Assembly (NCBI GenBank): GCA_030682835.1
Contig: JAUXNG010000045.1
Location: forward strand, 1-64,000
From: Hydrogenophaga sp.
Lineage (GTDB): Bacteria; Pseudomonadota; Gammaproteobacteria; Burkholderiales; Burkholderiaceae_C
Length of the DNA stretch: 64,000 bases
Reading direction: 5' to 3'
Below the pieces are notes generated by a model. The model was given only the letters and a program-made list of their open reading frames with translations. It had not been told where the DNA came from and made no database searches. A program made the position numbers and the translations under genes. Below, in pieces: positions 24,014-32,912 of the stretch (positions are counted from its first letter, which is position 1; the number at the start of each line of letters is the position of its first letter).

Positions 24014-24504
24014 TGTCCCCCGGCGCCCTCATCATCACCCTGCTCGCAATGGTTGCCGCCTTGCTGGGTGGCGCCGCGTGGCACGACCGCCAGGTCGAGG
24101 CTTTTCGCGCCGAGGTGCTGAGCGCCGGCCACGACGACAGCGTGCGCCTGCTGGGTCGGGGCAACGCCGCATTGACCCAGAAGCTACAGGAGTCCGACCG
24201 TGCCCGCACCGCAGATAAACAGAAGCTGGTTGATCTGGAGCGCCGCCTGGCTGCTGCTAAGCGCATGCGCGCCAGCGAGCATGCCGATTTTGTCGCCCGA
24301 GCTGCCGCCGCCACCGAAGCCGAGCTACGCGCATACGCGCAAGTCTGCGACGGAATTGTCGGCGAGTCTCGAAGCCTCGTTGAACGATTTGGACGAGAAG
24401 CGATCGCGTGCGCGATTGATGCTGAACAGCTCGAACGCGACGTCGCCGCCTACGCCGACCACTGGGTCGAGTTCGTCGAAGCCGTGAAGGGCGACGCTAA
24501 ATGA
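24013..24504 (+). CDS. Inner-membrane spanin (Rz-like)
   Basis: 163 residues. One N-terminal membrane segment (GALIITLLAMVAALLGGAAW, residues about 4-22) is followed by a long helical periplasmic part with heptad pattern (ALTQKLQESDRARTADKQKL, VDLERRLAAAKRMRASEHAD). A lipoprotein gene is embedded in the +1 frame (24200-24487). This nested pair is the hallmark of Rz/Rz1 spanins, which fuse inner and outer membranes at lysis. Its place between tail genes, 11 kb before the holin, is unusual. ATGA overlap with the gene after. Confidence 0.78.
   Translation: MSPGALIITLLAMVAALLGGAAWHDRQVEAFRAEVLSAGHDDSVRLLGRGNAALTQKLQESDRARTADKQKLVDLERRLAAAKRMRASEHADFVARAAAATEAELRAYAQVCDGIVGESRSLVERFGREAIACAIDAEQLERDVAAYADHWVEFVEAVKGDAK
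24200..24487 (+). CDS. Outer-membrane spanin lipoprotein (Rz1-like), nested
   Basis: 95 residues from GTG at 24200, entirely inside the Rz-like gene in the +1 frame. The signal peptide (NRSWLIWSAAWLLLSAC, residues about 7-23) ends in the lipobox LLSAC, and a proline-rich stretch follows (PELPPPPKP), both typical of Rz1. AGGAG at 24188-24192 is seven bases before the GTG. It should be the outer-membrane partner of the Rz-like spanin. It is longer than lambda Rz1; the last 30 residues are Ser/Thr-rich. Confidence 0.72.
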   Translation: MPAPQINRSWLIWSAAWLLLSACAPASMPILSPELPPPPKPSYAHTRKSATELSASLEASLNDLDEKRSRARLMLNSSNATSPPTPTTGSSSSKP

Positions 24505-24836
24505 GCACTCGCCGACCCGAGCACAAGCGCGGCGACACGTTCAGCCACGCCGGTGAAATCACCGTGGCCGACGCCGGCACGCCGGTGCTCGACCTCACCG
24601 GCTGGCAGGGTCGCAGCCAGGTGCGCAGCCAGCTCAACGACGCGCTAATCGCCGACCTCGAATTCACCTGGCTCGACGCCACCCAGCGTCTGTGCGCCCT
24701 GCGCTGCCAGGACACGTCCACGTGGCCACTGGGCGAGGCCGAGATCGACATTCAGCTCACCAGCCCCGACGGCGACGTCGTGAGCACGGGCACCACGGTG
24801 TTCGCAGTCGTCAAGGACGTGACCCGCCATGCCTGA
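24501..24836 (+). CDS. Small phage tail-region protein
   Basis: 111 residues. The beta-rich pattern (RRPEHKRGDTFSHAGEITVA, LDLTGWQGRSQVRSQLND, WPLGEAEIDIQLTSPDGDVV, FAVVKDVTRHA) is one I have seen in uncharacterised siphovirus proteins placed before tail fibres; it could be an immunoglobulin-like or baseplate accessory domain. Coupled with its neighbours by ATGA at the start and an 8-base overlap at the end. Confidence 0.58.
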   Translation: MSTRRPEHKRGDTFSHAGEITVADAGTPVLDLTGWQGRSQVRSQLNDALIADLEFTWLDATQRLCALRCQDTSTWPLGEAEIDIQLTSPDGDVVSTGTTVFAVVKDVTRHA

Positions 24837-25167
24837 CATGCCACGCCAATACACGGCCAGCGCCACCGTGCTGGGCCTCGTCGCGCAGCCGCCGGCAACC
24901 CTCGTCGCCCAACTGGTGCCCTTCTTTCGCGGCCCCCAAGGCGAGCCCGGCCCGGTCGGACCGTCGGGTGGCGACCTGCACCACACGCACACGCAGGCCG
25001 TCGCCGCCGACGAGTGGGTCATCGAGCACGGCCTGGGCAAGTGCCCCGCCGTGACCGTTGTCGACAGTGCCGGCGACCAGGTGGAGGGCGACGTCGAATA
25101 CATCGACCTCGACAACCTGCGCATCGTGTTTTCGTCCGCGTTCAGCGGTCGCGCCTATCTCAATTGA
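24829..25167 (+). CDS. Short tail fibre-like protein with collagen-like repeat
   Basis: 112 residues. A central collagen-like stretch (GPQGEPGPVGPSG, residues about 36-48) separates an N-terminal segment from a C-terminal domain (EWVIEHGLGKCPAVTVVDSA, VEGDVEYIDLDNLRIVFSSA) common at the end of phage tail fibre or hinge proteins. It is likely a trimeric part of the tail tip. Overlaps the previous gene by eight bases. Confidence 0.65.
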   Translation: MPDMPRQYTASATVLGLVAQPPATLVAQLVPFFRGPQGEPGPVGPSGGDLHHTHTQAVAADEWVIEHGLGKCPAVTVVDSAGDQVEGDVEYIDLDNLRIVFSSAFSGRAYLN

Positions 25168-25179
25168 CCGGAGCCCAAC

Positions 25180-25371
25180 ATGGCACGCAAATTCCTCACC
25201 GCCCTCGACCTGACCCGCAACGAACTGCAGAACGCCGTGCTGCAGGTGCTCGGCTCTGCGCCGTCCTCGCCTGTGCCCGGCCTGGTCTACTACAACAGCA
25301 CCAACCAGGTCACGCTCGGCTTCGCCGTGGCGCCGACGGCGAACAGCCTGCGCGCGGTGGTGCAGGGCTGA
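25180..25371 (+). CDS. Small tail-associated protein
   Basis: 63 residues: [20 protein letters not shown], then [20 protein letters not shown] and a hydrophilic end. The N-terminal [19 protein letters not shown] motif and the [11 protein letters not shown] segment are typical of the N-terminus of phage tail or virion proteins that carry bacteriophage fibre repeats. It may be an independent short subunit or a split N-terminal domain of the next gene, whose start is four bases away. Confidence 0.55.
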   Translation: MARKFLTALDLTRNELQNAVLQVLGSAPSSPVPGLVYYNSTNQVTLGFAVAPTANSLRAVVQG

Positions 25372-25374
25372 TAG

Positions 25375-26490
25375 ATGGCGCGCAACCTCAACTTCCAGGC
25401 GCCGCCGCAACTGGCGATTGCCGAAGGCGCTGCCACACCGAACCCCGGCCTCGTCGGCGTGTCGGTGTGGAGCACCACGCTGGCCAAGCCCGTTTACTGG
25501 ACCGGCTCGCAGTGGACCGCCGGCAGCTCGGGCGACGGTGGTGGCGGCTCGCCCGGCGGCAGCACCGGGCAGGTGCAGTACAACAGCGGCGGCGCGTTCG
25601 CCGGTGCCGAGCATGTCCGCGTGGCCGAAGGCGACCTGATGCTGACGGCTCACGAGCCCGACGTGCTGCCAGGCACGAACAACGTCAAGCTGTTCGTGCG
25701 CAGCCTGGCCACCCGCCTGCTGCCGGCTTTCGTCGGTCCGTCGGGACTGGACTCGTCGCTGCAGCCGCTGCTGGCACGCAACAAAGTCGCGTGGTTCAAC
25801 CCGCCCGGCAACGCCAACACGGTGCAGACCATCGGCATGGCAGTGCCCACAGCCACCGGCACGCCCACAGCGGCAAACGTGGGTACGGCCAACATCCACC
25901 AGGCCATGCGCCGGCTGGAATACGCCGTCACCACCGCCGCAACAACCGCCGTGGCCGGTCTGCGCGTGGCCGCAGCCCAGTACCACATCGGCGCGTCGTC
26001 AACACCATTCGGCGGGTTCACGACGGTGATGCGCTTCGGCCCCAGCCGGGGCGCGGCCGCGAACTCGACCCGGCTGTTTTTTGCCGGCATGACCAGCAAC
26101 ACCGGCGCCCCGACCGACGTGGACCCGACCGCTGGCACCACGTGGGCTAACATGATCGCCGTCGTCGCCGATGCCGCCGACGTGAATTACCACATCGCGC
26201 ACCGCACCGGCACCGGCGCCGTCACCAAGATCGACACGGGCATCCCCAAGTCCGCTGCGGACGCCACCGAGATGTATGAACTGGCGCTGTTCACGGCGCC
26301 GACCGGCACCACCGTTGTGGGCTACCAGTTCGCACGCCTGAGCGACGGCCTGTCGTTCTCGGGCGTCATCAACAGCAACCTGCCCGCGGCCACCACGCTG
26401 CTCACGTGGCAGGCATGGACGTCGGTCGGCGGCACGTCATCCGTCGTCGGCCTCTCCGCCGCGTCTGTCTACCTCGAAACGGATTTCTAA
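25375..26490 (+). CDS. Tail fibre / virion structural protein
   Basis: 371 residues. The N-terminus (NLNFQAPPQLAIAEGAATPN, TLAKPVYWTGSQWTAG) resembles virion attachment segments; a glycine hinge (GGGGSPGGSTGQVQYNSGGA, residues about 56-78) is followed by a beta-rich domain with lectin-like features (IGASSTPFGGFTTVMRFGPS, DVNYHIAHRTGTGAVTKIDT, LYLETDF-type end). A receptor-binding role is likely but inferred. Confidence 0.65.
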   Translation: MARNLNFQAPPQLAIAEGAATPNPGLVGVSVWSTTLAKPVYWTGSQWTAGSSGDGGGGSPGGSTGQVQYNSGGAFAGAEHVRVAEGDLMLTAHEPDVLPGTNNVKLFVRSLATRLLPAFVGPSGLDSSLQPLLARNKVAWFNPPGNANTVQTIGMAVPTATGTPTAANVGTANIHQAMRRLEYAVTTAATTAVAGLRVAAAQYHIGASSTPFGGFTTVMRFGPSRGAAANSTRLFFAGMTSNTGAPTDVDPTAGTTWANMIAVVADAADVNYHIAHRTGTGAVTKIDTGIPKSAADATEMYELALFTAPTGTTVVGYQFARLSDGLSFSGVINSNLPAATTLLTWQAWTSVGGTSSVVGLSAASVYLETDF

Positions 26491-29400
26491 ATGCCCATCC
26501 AATCAGACGACGTCAAGCTGCTGCGCTCGGCAGTCATGGCCGACGTGCCCGAGGGCGGCGGCGCCGCCACCGGCATCGAGATCGTGGACGGCCAGAGCAA
26601 CAACATCTTCCCCGACACGTCGACGGATGACCGGGCTGCTGGCCGCGTCAACTTCCGCAAGGTGTTCGGCGCCGCGCACACCGACGACACCGACACGTTG
26701 CTCGGCGCATCGTTCGCCGTCCTCAAGCCGCCAGAAGACCCGCTGGTGCACGTGACCATGTTCTCGACCCCGGGCTGGGCCGACACGCGCGCCACGGCCA
26801 AGGAGCTTGTCGAGCGCCTGCTGGTCAAAGGCCCGCGCCTCCCCTGCCGCCTCATGGACACCCACTACGCCGGCGCCATGTTGCTGCAGATGTACCAGGT
26901 GGGCGGCACCAATTTCCCCGTCAGCGGCGACGCCATCGCAGTCCGCAACCCTGATGGCCGCGAGCAGTACGTGCGCGTGACCAAGGTGACCCTGGGCGTC
27001 GGCACGTTCAATGCTTCAGAAGGCGGCTCGGTGATGACCTTCACCGCCAACACCGCGCTGTGCGAGATCGGCCAGGCGCTGCAGTTCGACGTGCTCGGCC
27101 CGCCCGTCGCGCGCGTGATCAACGACGCCAACTTCGCTCAGATTTTCACCACCACCGCCAGCAGCGGCATCGCGTTTCACGGCGTCAAGCCGCTGGCCGC
27201 GCCTGCCGTGGTGGGCGCGCGGTCGGTGATGGCCGCGGGCGGCATCTACACCCCGCTGGTGCCCGCCGCGACCGTGGAAGAACCGCTGATCGACATCGCG
27301 CCCCTCACCAACCGCGTGAGCCTGTCCCGCACCGCGCTTGCGCCGGTGTCGCTGCCCGCCATGTCCCTCTCGCTCGGCGCCGGCACGGTCCTGCGCCTGC
27401 CTACCCGCATCGAGCCCGGCACGCTGACCATGACGCACGTGAACGTCTCGTTCACCGCGGACGTGGATGGCACGCTGCGCCAGGGCAGCGCGGCCGTTGG
27501 CGTGGTCGACCACCGCGAGCGGACGATCACCATGCTCGCCGGCTCGCCAAACTACGGCGCCGGCATGAACGCCATCACCTACCGCCCGGCCACTGCGGCC
27601 GGTGCCACGACGCACTCCGACCTCCGCGAGATCACGACCGCGAATCAGGGCCTGGGCTGGGTGTATGCGTTTGAACCCCCGCCAGCCCCCGGAACTTTCA
27701 CGCTCTCGTACATGGCACAGGGCCGGTGGTATGAACTGATCGACAACGGCACCGGGAAAGTCTCGGGGGCCGACAACAGCTACGGCGCCGGAACTCTCAA
27801 CTACGGCACCGGTTCGGTCGCGGTCACCCTCGGTGCGCTGCCCGACGTCGGGTCGGCATTGATTTTCACGTGGGGCACCGCCGACGCGGCCCGCGCCCCG
27901 CTGTCCGCAGACCTCTCCGACCGCGCGTACACCGAAATCGCGCTGGATCATCTGCCGGAACCCGGGAGCCTGGTGCTGACGTGGAGCCGCGCAGGCACGA
28001 ATTACACCGCGAGCGTCAGTTCGGTGGGGACCGTCACCGGCCCGGCCCGGGTCACCATCCCCGTGCGTACACCCGACGGCAAGTTCACGTTCCGGTTCTC
28101 CCCCGAAGTGCTGCCCGACGGGGGTGTGTCGGTGTCGTACAAGCGAAGCACGGCGAACGGCAGCGGGCCGTTCGTGAACAACACGTTGGGTGCGTACACC
28201 CTGGGGTCCGGCGGTGTGGTGCCGGGCTCGGTGCGATTCACCGTGCTGACCGCGCCCCCACCTGGACAATCTTCGGCCGGGTCAATCTACGTGTGGGACA
28301 ACTTACAGGGCCTGCTCGTTTTCCGCAACAGCAACGGGGCGGTCTCGACGGTCGGCGCCATCAACTACGAAACTGGGCAACTGACGGTGAACAACAGCGC
28401 GGACGGGATGACCTATCGGTCCACCACCCAAGTCTCGTCCAGCAGCGGCGGAACCAGCGGCACAGCCGCGTACTACTCCTTCGCCAACGCCTTCTTCTAC
28501 AACCAGTCGGTCCCGCTGCAGAACACCAACATTCTGTCCTTCACCTACACCTCGTCCGCCACCCCGGTCTGGGATCCCACCACGCCGGTGCAGCACCTTC
28601 CCGCCTGGCGTGCCGAGGTCCGCACGATCCCCGGCATGTTGTTGCGCACCGCCGACACCGTGCTGACCTGGGGTGGGACGATCTACGCGTCCCGGGACGG
28701 CGTTTTGCAGACGTCGTGGTCGCCGGCCACCGGCGCCGGCACGCCATCCGGCAACGTGTCGTCTGACGGCTTCGTCAGCTTCACCGCGTTGCCCCCATCC
28801 GGCACCAACGCCCTCACCTGGCAAAACGCCGCGCACAACCGCGCGGCCGACCTTGAGATCCTGATGGGCGTCTTCCGCGTGCTGCAGGCCCCCATCAAGA
28901 CGGGTGGCTTCCAGATCCAGAGCGGGACTCGCATCGGCATCGCCGCTGACACTGGCGCGATCACCGGGGGCAACTTCGGCGGCCAGGTCGACTTCCAGCG
29001 CGGCATCGTCCGGTGGACTGGCAACCCTGTCCCTGCCGACACCATCACCTACAACGCCGTGTTCCTGCAGTACCTGCCTCTCGATGGCGCGCTGCTGGGG
29101 CTGGAAACCGCGCGCCTGCCGCTGGATGGCAAAGTCCCGATCTACCGGCCGGGCGGCCAGGTGATCGTGCACAACACGCTCACCACCGCGCTACCCAATC
29201 CGCTCACCAAGGGCACGACCTACAACCTGGGCCGCCAGCGCGTCGCCGCTGTCGTCGTCCGCACTGCGGCGGGCGTCAAAGTGCCCGGCAACCGGTACGC
29301 GGTCGACTTCAACGCAGGGACCATCGTGTTCCCGCTGGCCAGCGACCTCACCGGCTTCGACCAGCCGTTCACCGTCCACCACCGCATCGAGGACGAACTG

Positions 29401-29955
29401 ATGCTGCTGCGCGCCGACATCAGCGGCAAGCTGGATCTGGTTGCGGGGCTCACCCACAACTATCCCGCAGGCAGCAGCTACATCAGCAGCAAGTTGCGCA
29501 ATGGCGACCTGTTCGCGCGGGCCTTCGGCTACATCGAGCAGTCCTCCTGGACCGGCGCGTGGTCCGACACGCGCATCGGCGACGCGCCCACCGCGAACTA
29601 CAACGAGATCGACTTCCCCATCGTCACGACAAACCGCGGCGCCATCACCGAGCGGTGGGCCGTGATTTTCACCGGCGCGACGCAGGTGCGCGTGGTGGGG
29701 GCTGACGTCGGCCAGGTGCTCACCAACGTCAGCACCACTGGCGCCATCGAGCCGCTGAACCCGCAGACGGGGGCGCCTTACTTCCGCATCCCCTCGCTGG
29801 GCTGGGGCGGTGGCTGGGCTGTCGGCAACGTGCTCCGGTTCAACACCGCCGCGGCCGGCGCACCCGCCTGGGTCGTCCGCACGACGCTGCAAGGCCCCGC
29901 CACGGTTGCCAGCGACGCCGCCACCATTGCGTTCCGCTCCGACGTGGACGCCTGA
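26491..29955 (+). CDS. Large tail structural protein
   Basis: 1154 residues, starting directly after the previous stop. Almost entirely beta-strand, with several similar modules of the type LxLTWxxxGxxYxA (near residues 405-560, and again near 715-770). The N-terminal third (VNFRKVFGAAHTDDTDTLLG, VTMFSTPGWADTRATAKELV, GDAIAVRNPDGREQYVRVTK) looks like a tail tip or fibre protein family seen in betaproteobacterial siphoviruses, annotated only as hypothetical as far as I recall. Probably forms the tail spike shaft. Some third-codon usage is less GC-biased than in the capsid genes. Confidence 0.6.
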   Translation: MPIQSDDVKLLRSAVMADVPEGGGAATGIEIVDGQSNNIFPDTSTDDRAAGRVNFRKVFGAAHTDDTDTLLGASFAVLKPPEDPLVHVTMFSTPGWADTRATAKELVERLLVKGPRLPCRLMDTHYAGAMLLQMYQVGGTNFPVSGDAIAVRNPDGREQYVRVTKVTLGVGTFNASEGGSVMTFTANTALCEIGQALQFDVLGPPVARVINDANFAQIFTTTASSGIAFHGVKPLAAPAVVGARSVMAAGGIYTPLVPAATVEEPLIDIAPLTNRVSLSRTALAPVSLPAMSLSLGAGTVLRLPTRIEPGTLTMTHVNVSFTADVDGTLRQGSAAVGVVDHRERTITMLAGSPNYGAGMNAITYRPATAAGATTHSDLREITTANQGLGWVYAFEPPPAPGTFTLSYMAQGRWYELIDNGTGKVSGADNSYGAGTLNYGTGSVAVTLGALPDVGSALIFTWGTADAARAPLSADLSDRAYTEIALDHLPEPGSLVLTWSRAGTNYTASVSSVGTVTGPARVTIPVRTPDGKFTFRFSPEVLPDGGVSVSYKRSTANGSGPFVNNTLGAYTLGSGGVVPGSVRFTVLTAPPPGQSSAGSIYVWDNLQGLLVFRNSNGAVSTVGAINYETGQLTVNNSADGMTYRSTTQVSSSSGGTSGTAAYYSFANAFFYNQSVPLQNTNILSFTYTSSATPVWDPTTPVQHLPAWRAEVRTIPGMLLRTADTVLTWGGTIYASRDGVLQTSWSPATGAGTPSGNVSSDGFVSFTALPPSGTNALTWQNAAHNRAADLEILMGVFRVLQAPIKTGGFQIQSGTRIGIAADTGAITGGNFGGQVDFQRGIVRWTGNPVPADTITYNAVFLQYLPLDGALLGLETARLPLDGKVPIYRPGGQVIVHNTLTTALPNPLTKGTTYNLGRQRVAAVVVRTAAGVKVPGNRYAVDFNAGTIVFPLASDLTGFDQPFTVHHRIEDELMLLRADISGKLDLVAGLTHNYPAGSSYISSKLRNGDLFARAFGYIEQSSWTGAWSDTRIGDAPTANYNEIDFPIVTTNRGAITERWAVIFTGATQVRVVGADVGQVLTNVSTTGAIEPLNPQTGAPYFRIPSLGWGGGWAVGNVLRFNTAAAGAPAWVVRTTLQGPATVASDAATIAFRSDVDA

Positions 29956-29966
29956 AGGATAGACAC

Positions 29967-31148
29967 ATGAGTCAAGTCACTTGGTTTGAGAGCAGCGAAG
30001 TCGGCGCGCCGACACTCAGCAACGCGCAGGGCTCGCTGCTGGAAGTGTTGCGGGCCTGCCTGGTCAACGGCTTCGGCGGCAAGGCCATCACCAGCATCGC
30101 GGTCGCCGCGGGTGTCGCCACGGTCACGTCGGCCGCGCATGGCTTCACCGGCAAGGCCGGGCAGGTGGTGCTGGTGGCCGGCGCCCCGCAGCCGCTGCTC
30201 AACGGCGTCAAGCAGCCGGGCAACGTGCTCACCAACAGCTTCACCTACGCCGCGCCTGGCGTGCCCGACGGCACGTACACCGGCACGATCTCGGTCAAGC
30301 GCGCGCCCGCCGGCTGGACCGAGGCGTTCACCGCGGTCGACCGCGCCGTGTTCCGTAGCGGCGAGCCCGAGGCCACGGGCATCTCGCTGCGCGTGCTCGA
30401 CGCTGCGGGCTTGAACGCCCGGGTGCGCGCATTTGAGTCGATGACCGACATCGACACCGGTGTGGGCATGACCCCCACCGAGGCGCAGGTGTCAGGCGGG
30501 TTCTGGTGGAGCAAGACCTCCACGGACACCACGGCCGTCCGCCCGTGGGCCGTGTTTGCCGACGGCCGCGCGTTCTACTTCTGCGTCATGCCCGCGGCGC
30601 AGCCGCACTACACCTGCTTCTTTGCTGGCGACGTCGTGTCCCGCAAGCCGGGTGACGCGTACGGCTTCATGCTCACGGGCAATCACAACGACCAGACATC
30701 CGCGTCAGGTATTCCAAACGGCTGTGCCGGGGCAAGCCACAAGTCGCTCACCTCTGCTGTCGGGGGCTACGTTGTGCGGGTCGCGAGTGCCGCGGGCGCA
30801 TCCACCCCCGCGCTGCGCGTCGGTGCCGGGCAGAACGGCGACGCCGCCTGGGTTTACGCGGGCACCGCGGGCTACGGGTTCGGCACGCACCCCAATGCCT
30901 CGGACGGTGCACTCGTCGTGGGCCGGGTGCTGTGCATCGAAGCCAACAGCTACCGGGGGGAACTGCCCGGCCTCTACCACCCCGTGCAGGTGTCGAACAC
31001 CCTGGTGCACGGCACCATTTTCCCCGGACTGGTTGTCGGCGCCACAGGGCGTCGACTCTGCGTGGTGGCGGCCGGCGTTCCCGCAAACAACCTGACGCGC
31101 GGCACGATCCTGTTTGATGTGACGGGCTCCTGGAGGACCGCGCAATGA
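29967..31148 (+). CDS. Tail fibre-associated protein
   Basis: 393 residues, beta-rich. N-terminal MSQVTWFESSEVGAPTLSNA, then a VATVTSAAHGFTGKAGQVVL segment (a tail-domain pattern for AHGxxxG strands), and a long body with YFCVMPAAQPHYTCFFAGD and many Gly/Ala loops. The family occurs beside the preceding large gene in similar phages, by memory; no enzyme motif seen. GAAGGATAG precedes the ATG. ATGA overlap with the next gene. Confidence 0.58.
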   Translation: MSQVTWFESSEVGAPTLSNAQGSLLEVLRACLVNGFGGKAITSIAVAAGVATVTSAAHGFTGKAGQVVLVAGAPQPLLNGVKQPGNVLTNSFTYAAPGVPDGTYTGTISVKRAPAGWTEAFTAVDRAVFRSGEPEATGISLRVLDAAGLNARVRAFESMTDIDTGVGMTPTEAQVSGGFWWSKTSTDTTAVRPWAVFADGRAFYFCVMPAAQPHYTCFFAGDVVSRKPGDAYGFMLTGNHNDQTSASGIPNGCAGASHKSLTSAVGGYVVRVASAAGASTPALRVGAGQNGDAAWVYAGTAGYGFGTHPNASDGALVVGRVLCIEANSYRGELPGLYHPVQVSNTLVHGTIFPGLVVGATGRRLCVVAAGVPANNLTRGTILFDVTGSWRTAQ

Positions 31149-32509
31149 GCACCGCCCGACACTGGCGGATCGTGGGGTGCGCGCCCCGCGGGCAGGGCGG
31201 CCTGCAGTTGAGCCAGGTGCAGTTCTACAACCTGGCAAGCGCACGCGTGGAGTCGTCCGCCACCATCACCAGCAGCGTGCCCCCCTCCGCAGGTGCACTG
31301 TCGAACCTCAACGATGACAGCCTGACCACCGTCGTTGAGTTTTCGGCTGCTGCGGTGCTCGCGTCCGGTTTCTGGATCGCGTGGGACTTCGGTGCCGATG
31401 TGACCATTGAGGCGATTCGTTTCGCGGCCGGGGGCGGTTCCGCGGACACTTTCCTCGGGGCGGTGACGGTGCAGCGACTGGAGGCCGGCGTGTGGGTGAC
31501 CACTGGCGCGGTGCGCCAACTCGAATACCCCGGCCCTAACGCTGCCAACCCCCTTGGCGGATCCGGCACGGCCGCGACTTTTCTGCTGAGTGGCGACAGC
31601 ACCCCCATCACGGACAGTAGCCCGCAGCAGGTGCCGGTGACGGTGTCAGGCACGGTGAACATCGCGGCATCACCGTCGAAGTTCGGGCAGGCGCTGCAGT
31701 TCAACGCGCAAGGGCATGTCTTTGCGCAGAATCCGGCCTTCGCATTCGGGACCGGTGACTTCACGGTTGAATACTGGCAGTGGGCGACGTCCTCATCGAA
31801 CGATCCCGCAGCGTTTCAGTTGTCCGACACGGTTGGCGGGCTGAAGGCTTCCAGCGACAGCATCTCCGTGGTTTGGTCCGTCGGGCGGTGGTATCTCTAT
31901 TTTGGCGGGTTGCTCAACACCGGCGTCAACCACCCCGGAGCCAACACGTGGGTACACGTCGCGCTGGTGCGTGCTTCGGGGCAGTTGTCGCTGTTCCTTG
32001 ACGGCGTCAAGGTCTGGACGGTGGTGAACACCTATAACTTCACCGGCCAGCACCTGGCGGTTGGGGCGTACTACAGCACGGCGTACCGATTCCCCGGGGC
32101 CATTGACGACTTCGTGTTCACCGCGGGCACGGCGAAATACCTCAACAACTTCACCCTGCCGACCGGGCCTGCCACGGGTCGCGCGCTGTTGGTGCCCGAC
32201 GCCAGCTACTCTGCGCCAGCCGGTGCGCTTTCCGCGCCCATCTGGGCGGACGCAGAGGACGGCGGCGACCACCGGGTCATCGGCACCACCAAGAACACCG
32301 GCACGCCCGACACCCCCGTGCGCCGGCGCGTGCGCCTGCACGACCAGAAGTCCGGCCGCCTGGTGCGCGAGACGTGGAGCCACGCAGTGACGGGCGAATA
32401 CGCCTTCCCCAATCTGCGCGCCGGCACCTTCTATGCCACCGCGTTCGACCACACCGGCCAGTACGGCGGCGTGATCGAGACAGACGTGCTGTCGGAGCCC
32501 ATGCCATGA
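31145..32509 (+). CDS. Tail protein with LamG/concanavalin-like lectin domain
   Basis: 454 residues. The N-terminus (RHWRIVGCAPRGQGGLQLSQ, VQFYNLASARVES) is a discoidin-like segment. Residues about 175-340 form a LamG_3/ConA-like lectin (ALQFNAQGHVFAQNPAFAFG, TGDFTVEYWQWATSSSNDPA, WVHVALVRASGQLSLFLDGV, GAIDDFVFTAGTAKY). The last 70 residues (RRRVRLHDQKSGRLVRETWS, TGEYAFPNLRAGTFYATAFD) are a carboxypeptidase-regulatory-like beta sandwich. It is a likely carbohydrate-binding receptor protein of the tail. Confidence 0.78.
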   Translation: MSTARHWRIVGCAPRGQGGLQLSQVQFYNLASARVESSATITSSVPPSAGALSNLNDDSLTTVVEFSAAAVLASGFWIAWDFGADVTIEAIRFAAGGGSADTFLGAVTVQRLEAGVWVTTGAVRQLEYPGPNAANPLGGSGTAATFLLSGDSTPITDSSPQQVPVTVSGTVNIAASPSKFGQALQFNAQGHVFAQNPAFAFGTGDFTVEYWQWATSSSNDPAAFQLSDTVGGLKASSDSISVVWSVGRWYLYFGGLLNTGVNHPGANTWVHVALVRASGQLSLFLDGVKVWTVVNTYNFTGQHLAVGAYYSTAYRFPGAIDDFVFTAGTAKYLNNFTLPTGPATGRALLVPDASYSAPAGALSAPIWADAEDGGDHRVIGTTKNTGTPDTPVRRRVRLHDQKSGRLVRETWSHAVTGEYAFPNLRAGTFYATAFDHTGQYGGVIETDVLSEPMP

Positions 32510-32910
32510 GCGCGAGCCTGGCAACGCGCCGCGCCTGCCTGCTGGCCGAGCGCGACATGCTGGACGCCGGTGGCGGCGGGGCGCTGCACCTGTACGGCGG
32601 GACGATGGAACCCAACCCGGAGACGGCCGCGAGCAGCGCGCCCCTGGTGATCGTGGCGTTGCCGGTGCCCGCGTTCCAGCTGCACCCCACGGCCGCGCAG
32701 ATGACCCTGAGTGCCCAGGGCAACGCCGCGCTCGCCGGCCAGGTGACATGGGCGCGCTTCGTGGACGGCGAGGGCAACCCCGTGCGCGACTGCACCGCAG
32801 GCCCACCTGGCAGCGGCGCACAGGTCATCGTCACCGACGGCAAGACGCCGCCCAGCGCACTGGTCTACACCGGCGGTGAAGTCACCGTGACGGTCACCTT
32901 CGTCTACTGA
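32506..32910 (+). CDS. Small phage protein, tail region
   Basis: 134 residues from the ATG at 32506, overlapping the previous stop (ATGA). A helical N-terminus (SLATRRACLLAERDMLDAGG, GGALHLYGGTMEPNP) is followed by beta strands (PLVIVALPVPAFQLHPTAAQ, MTLSAQGNAALAGQVTWARF). It resembles uncharacterised siphovirus proteins with a TWARFVDGxGNxVxDCT segment placed near tail fibres. Function unknown. Confidence 0.6.
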   Translation: MSASLATRRACLLAERDMLDAGGGGALHLYGGTMEPNPETAASSAPLVIVALPVPAFQLHPTAAQMTLSAQGNAALAGQVTWARFVDGEGNPVRDCTAGPPGSGAQVIVTDGKTPPSALVYTGGEVTVTVTFVY

Positions 32911-32912
32911 CC

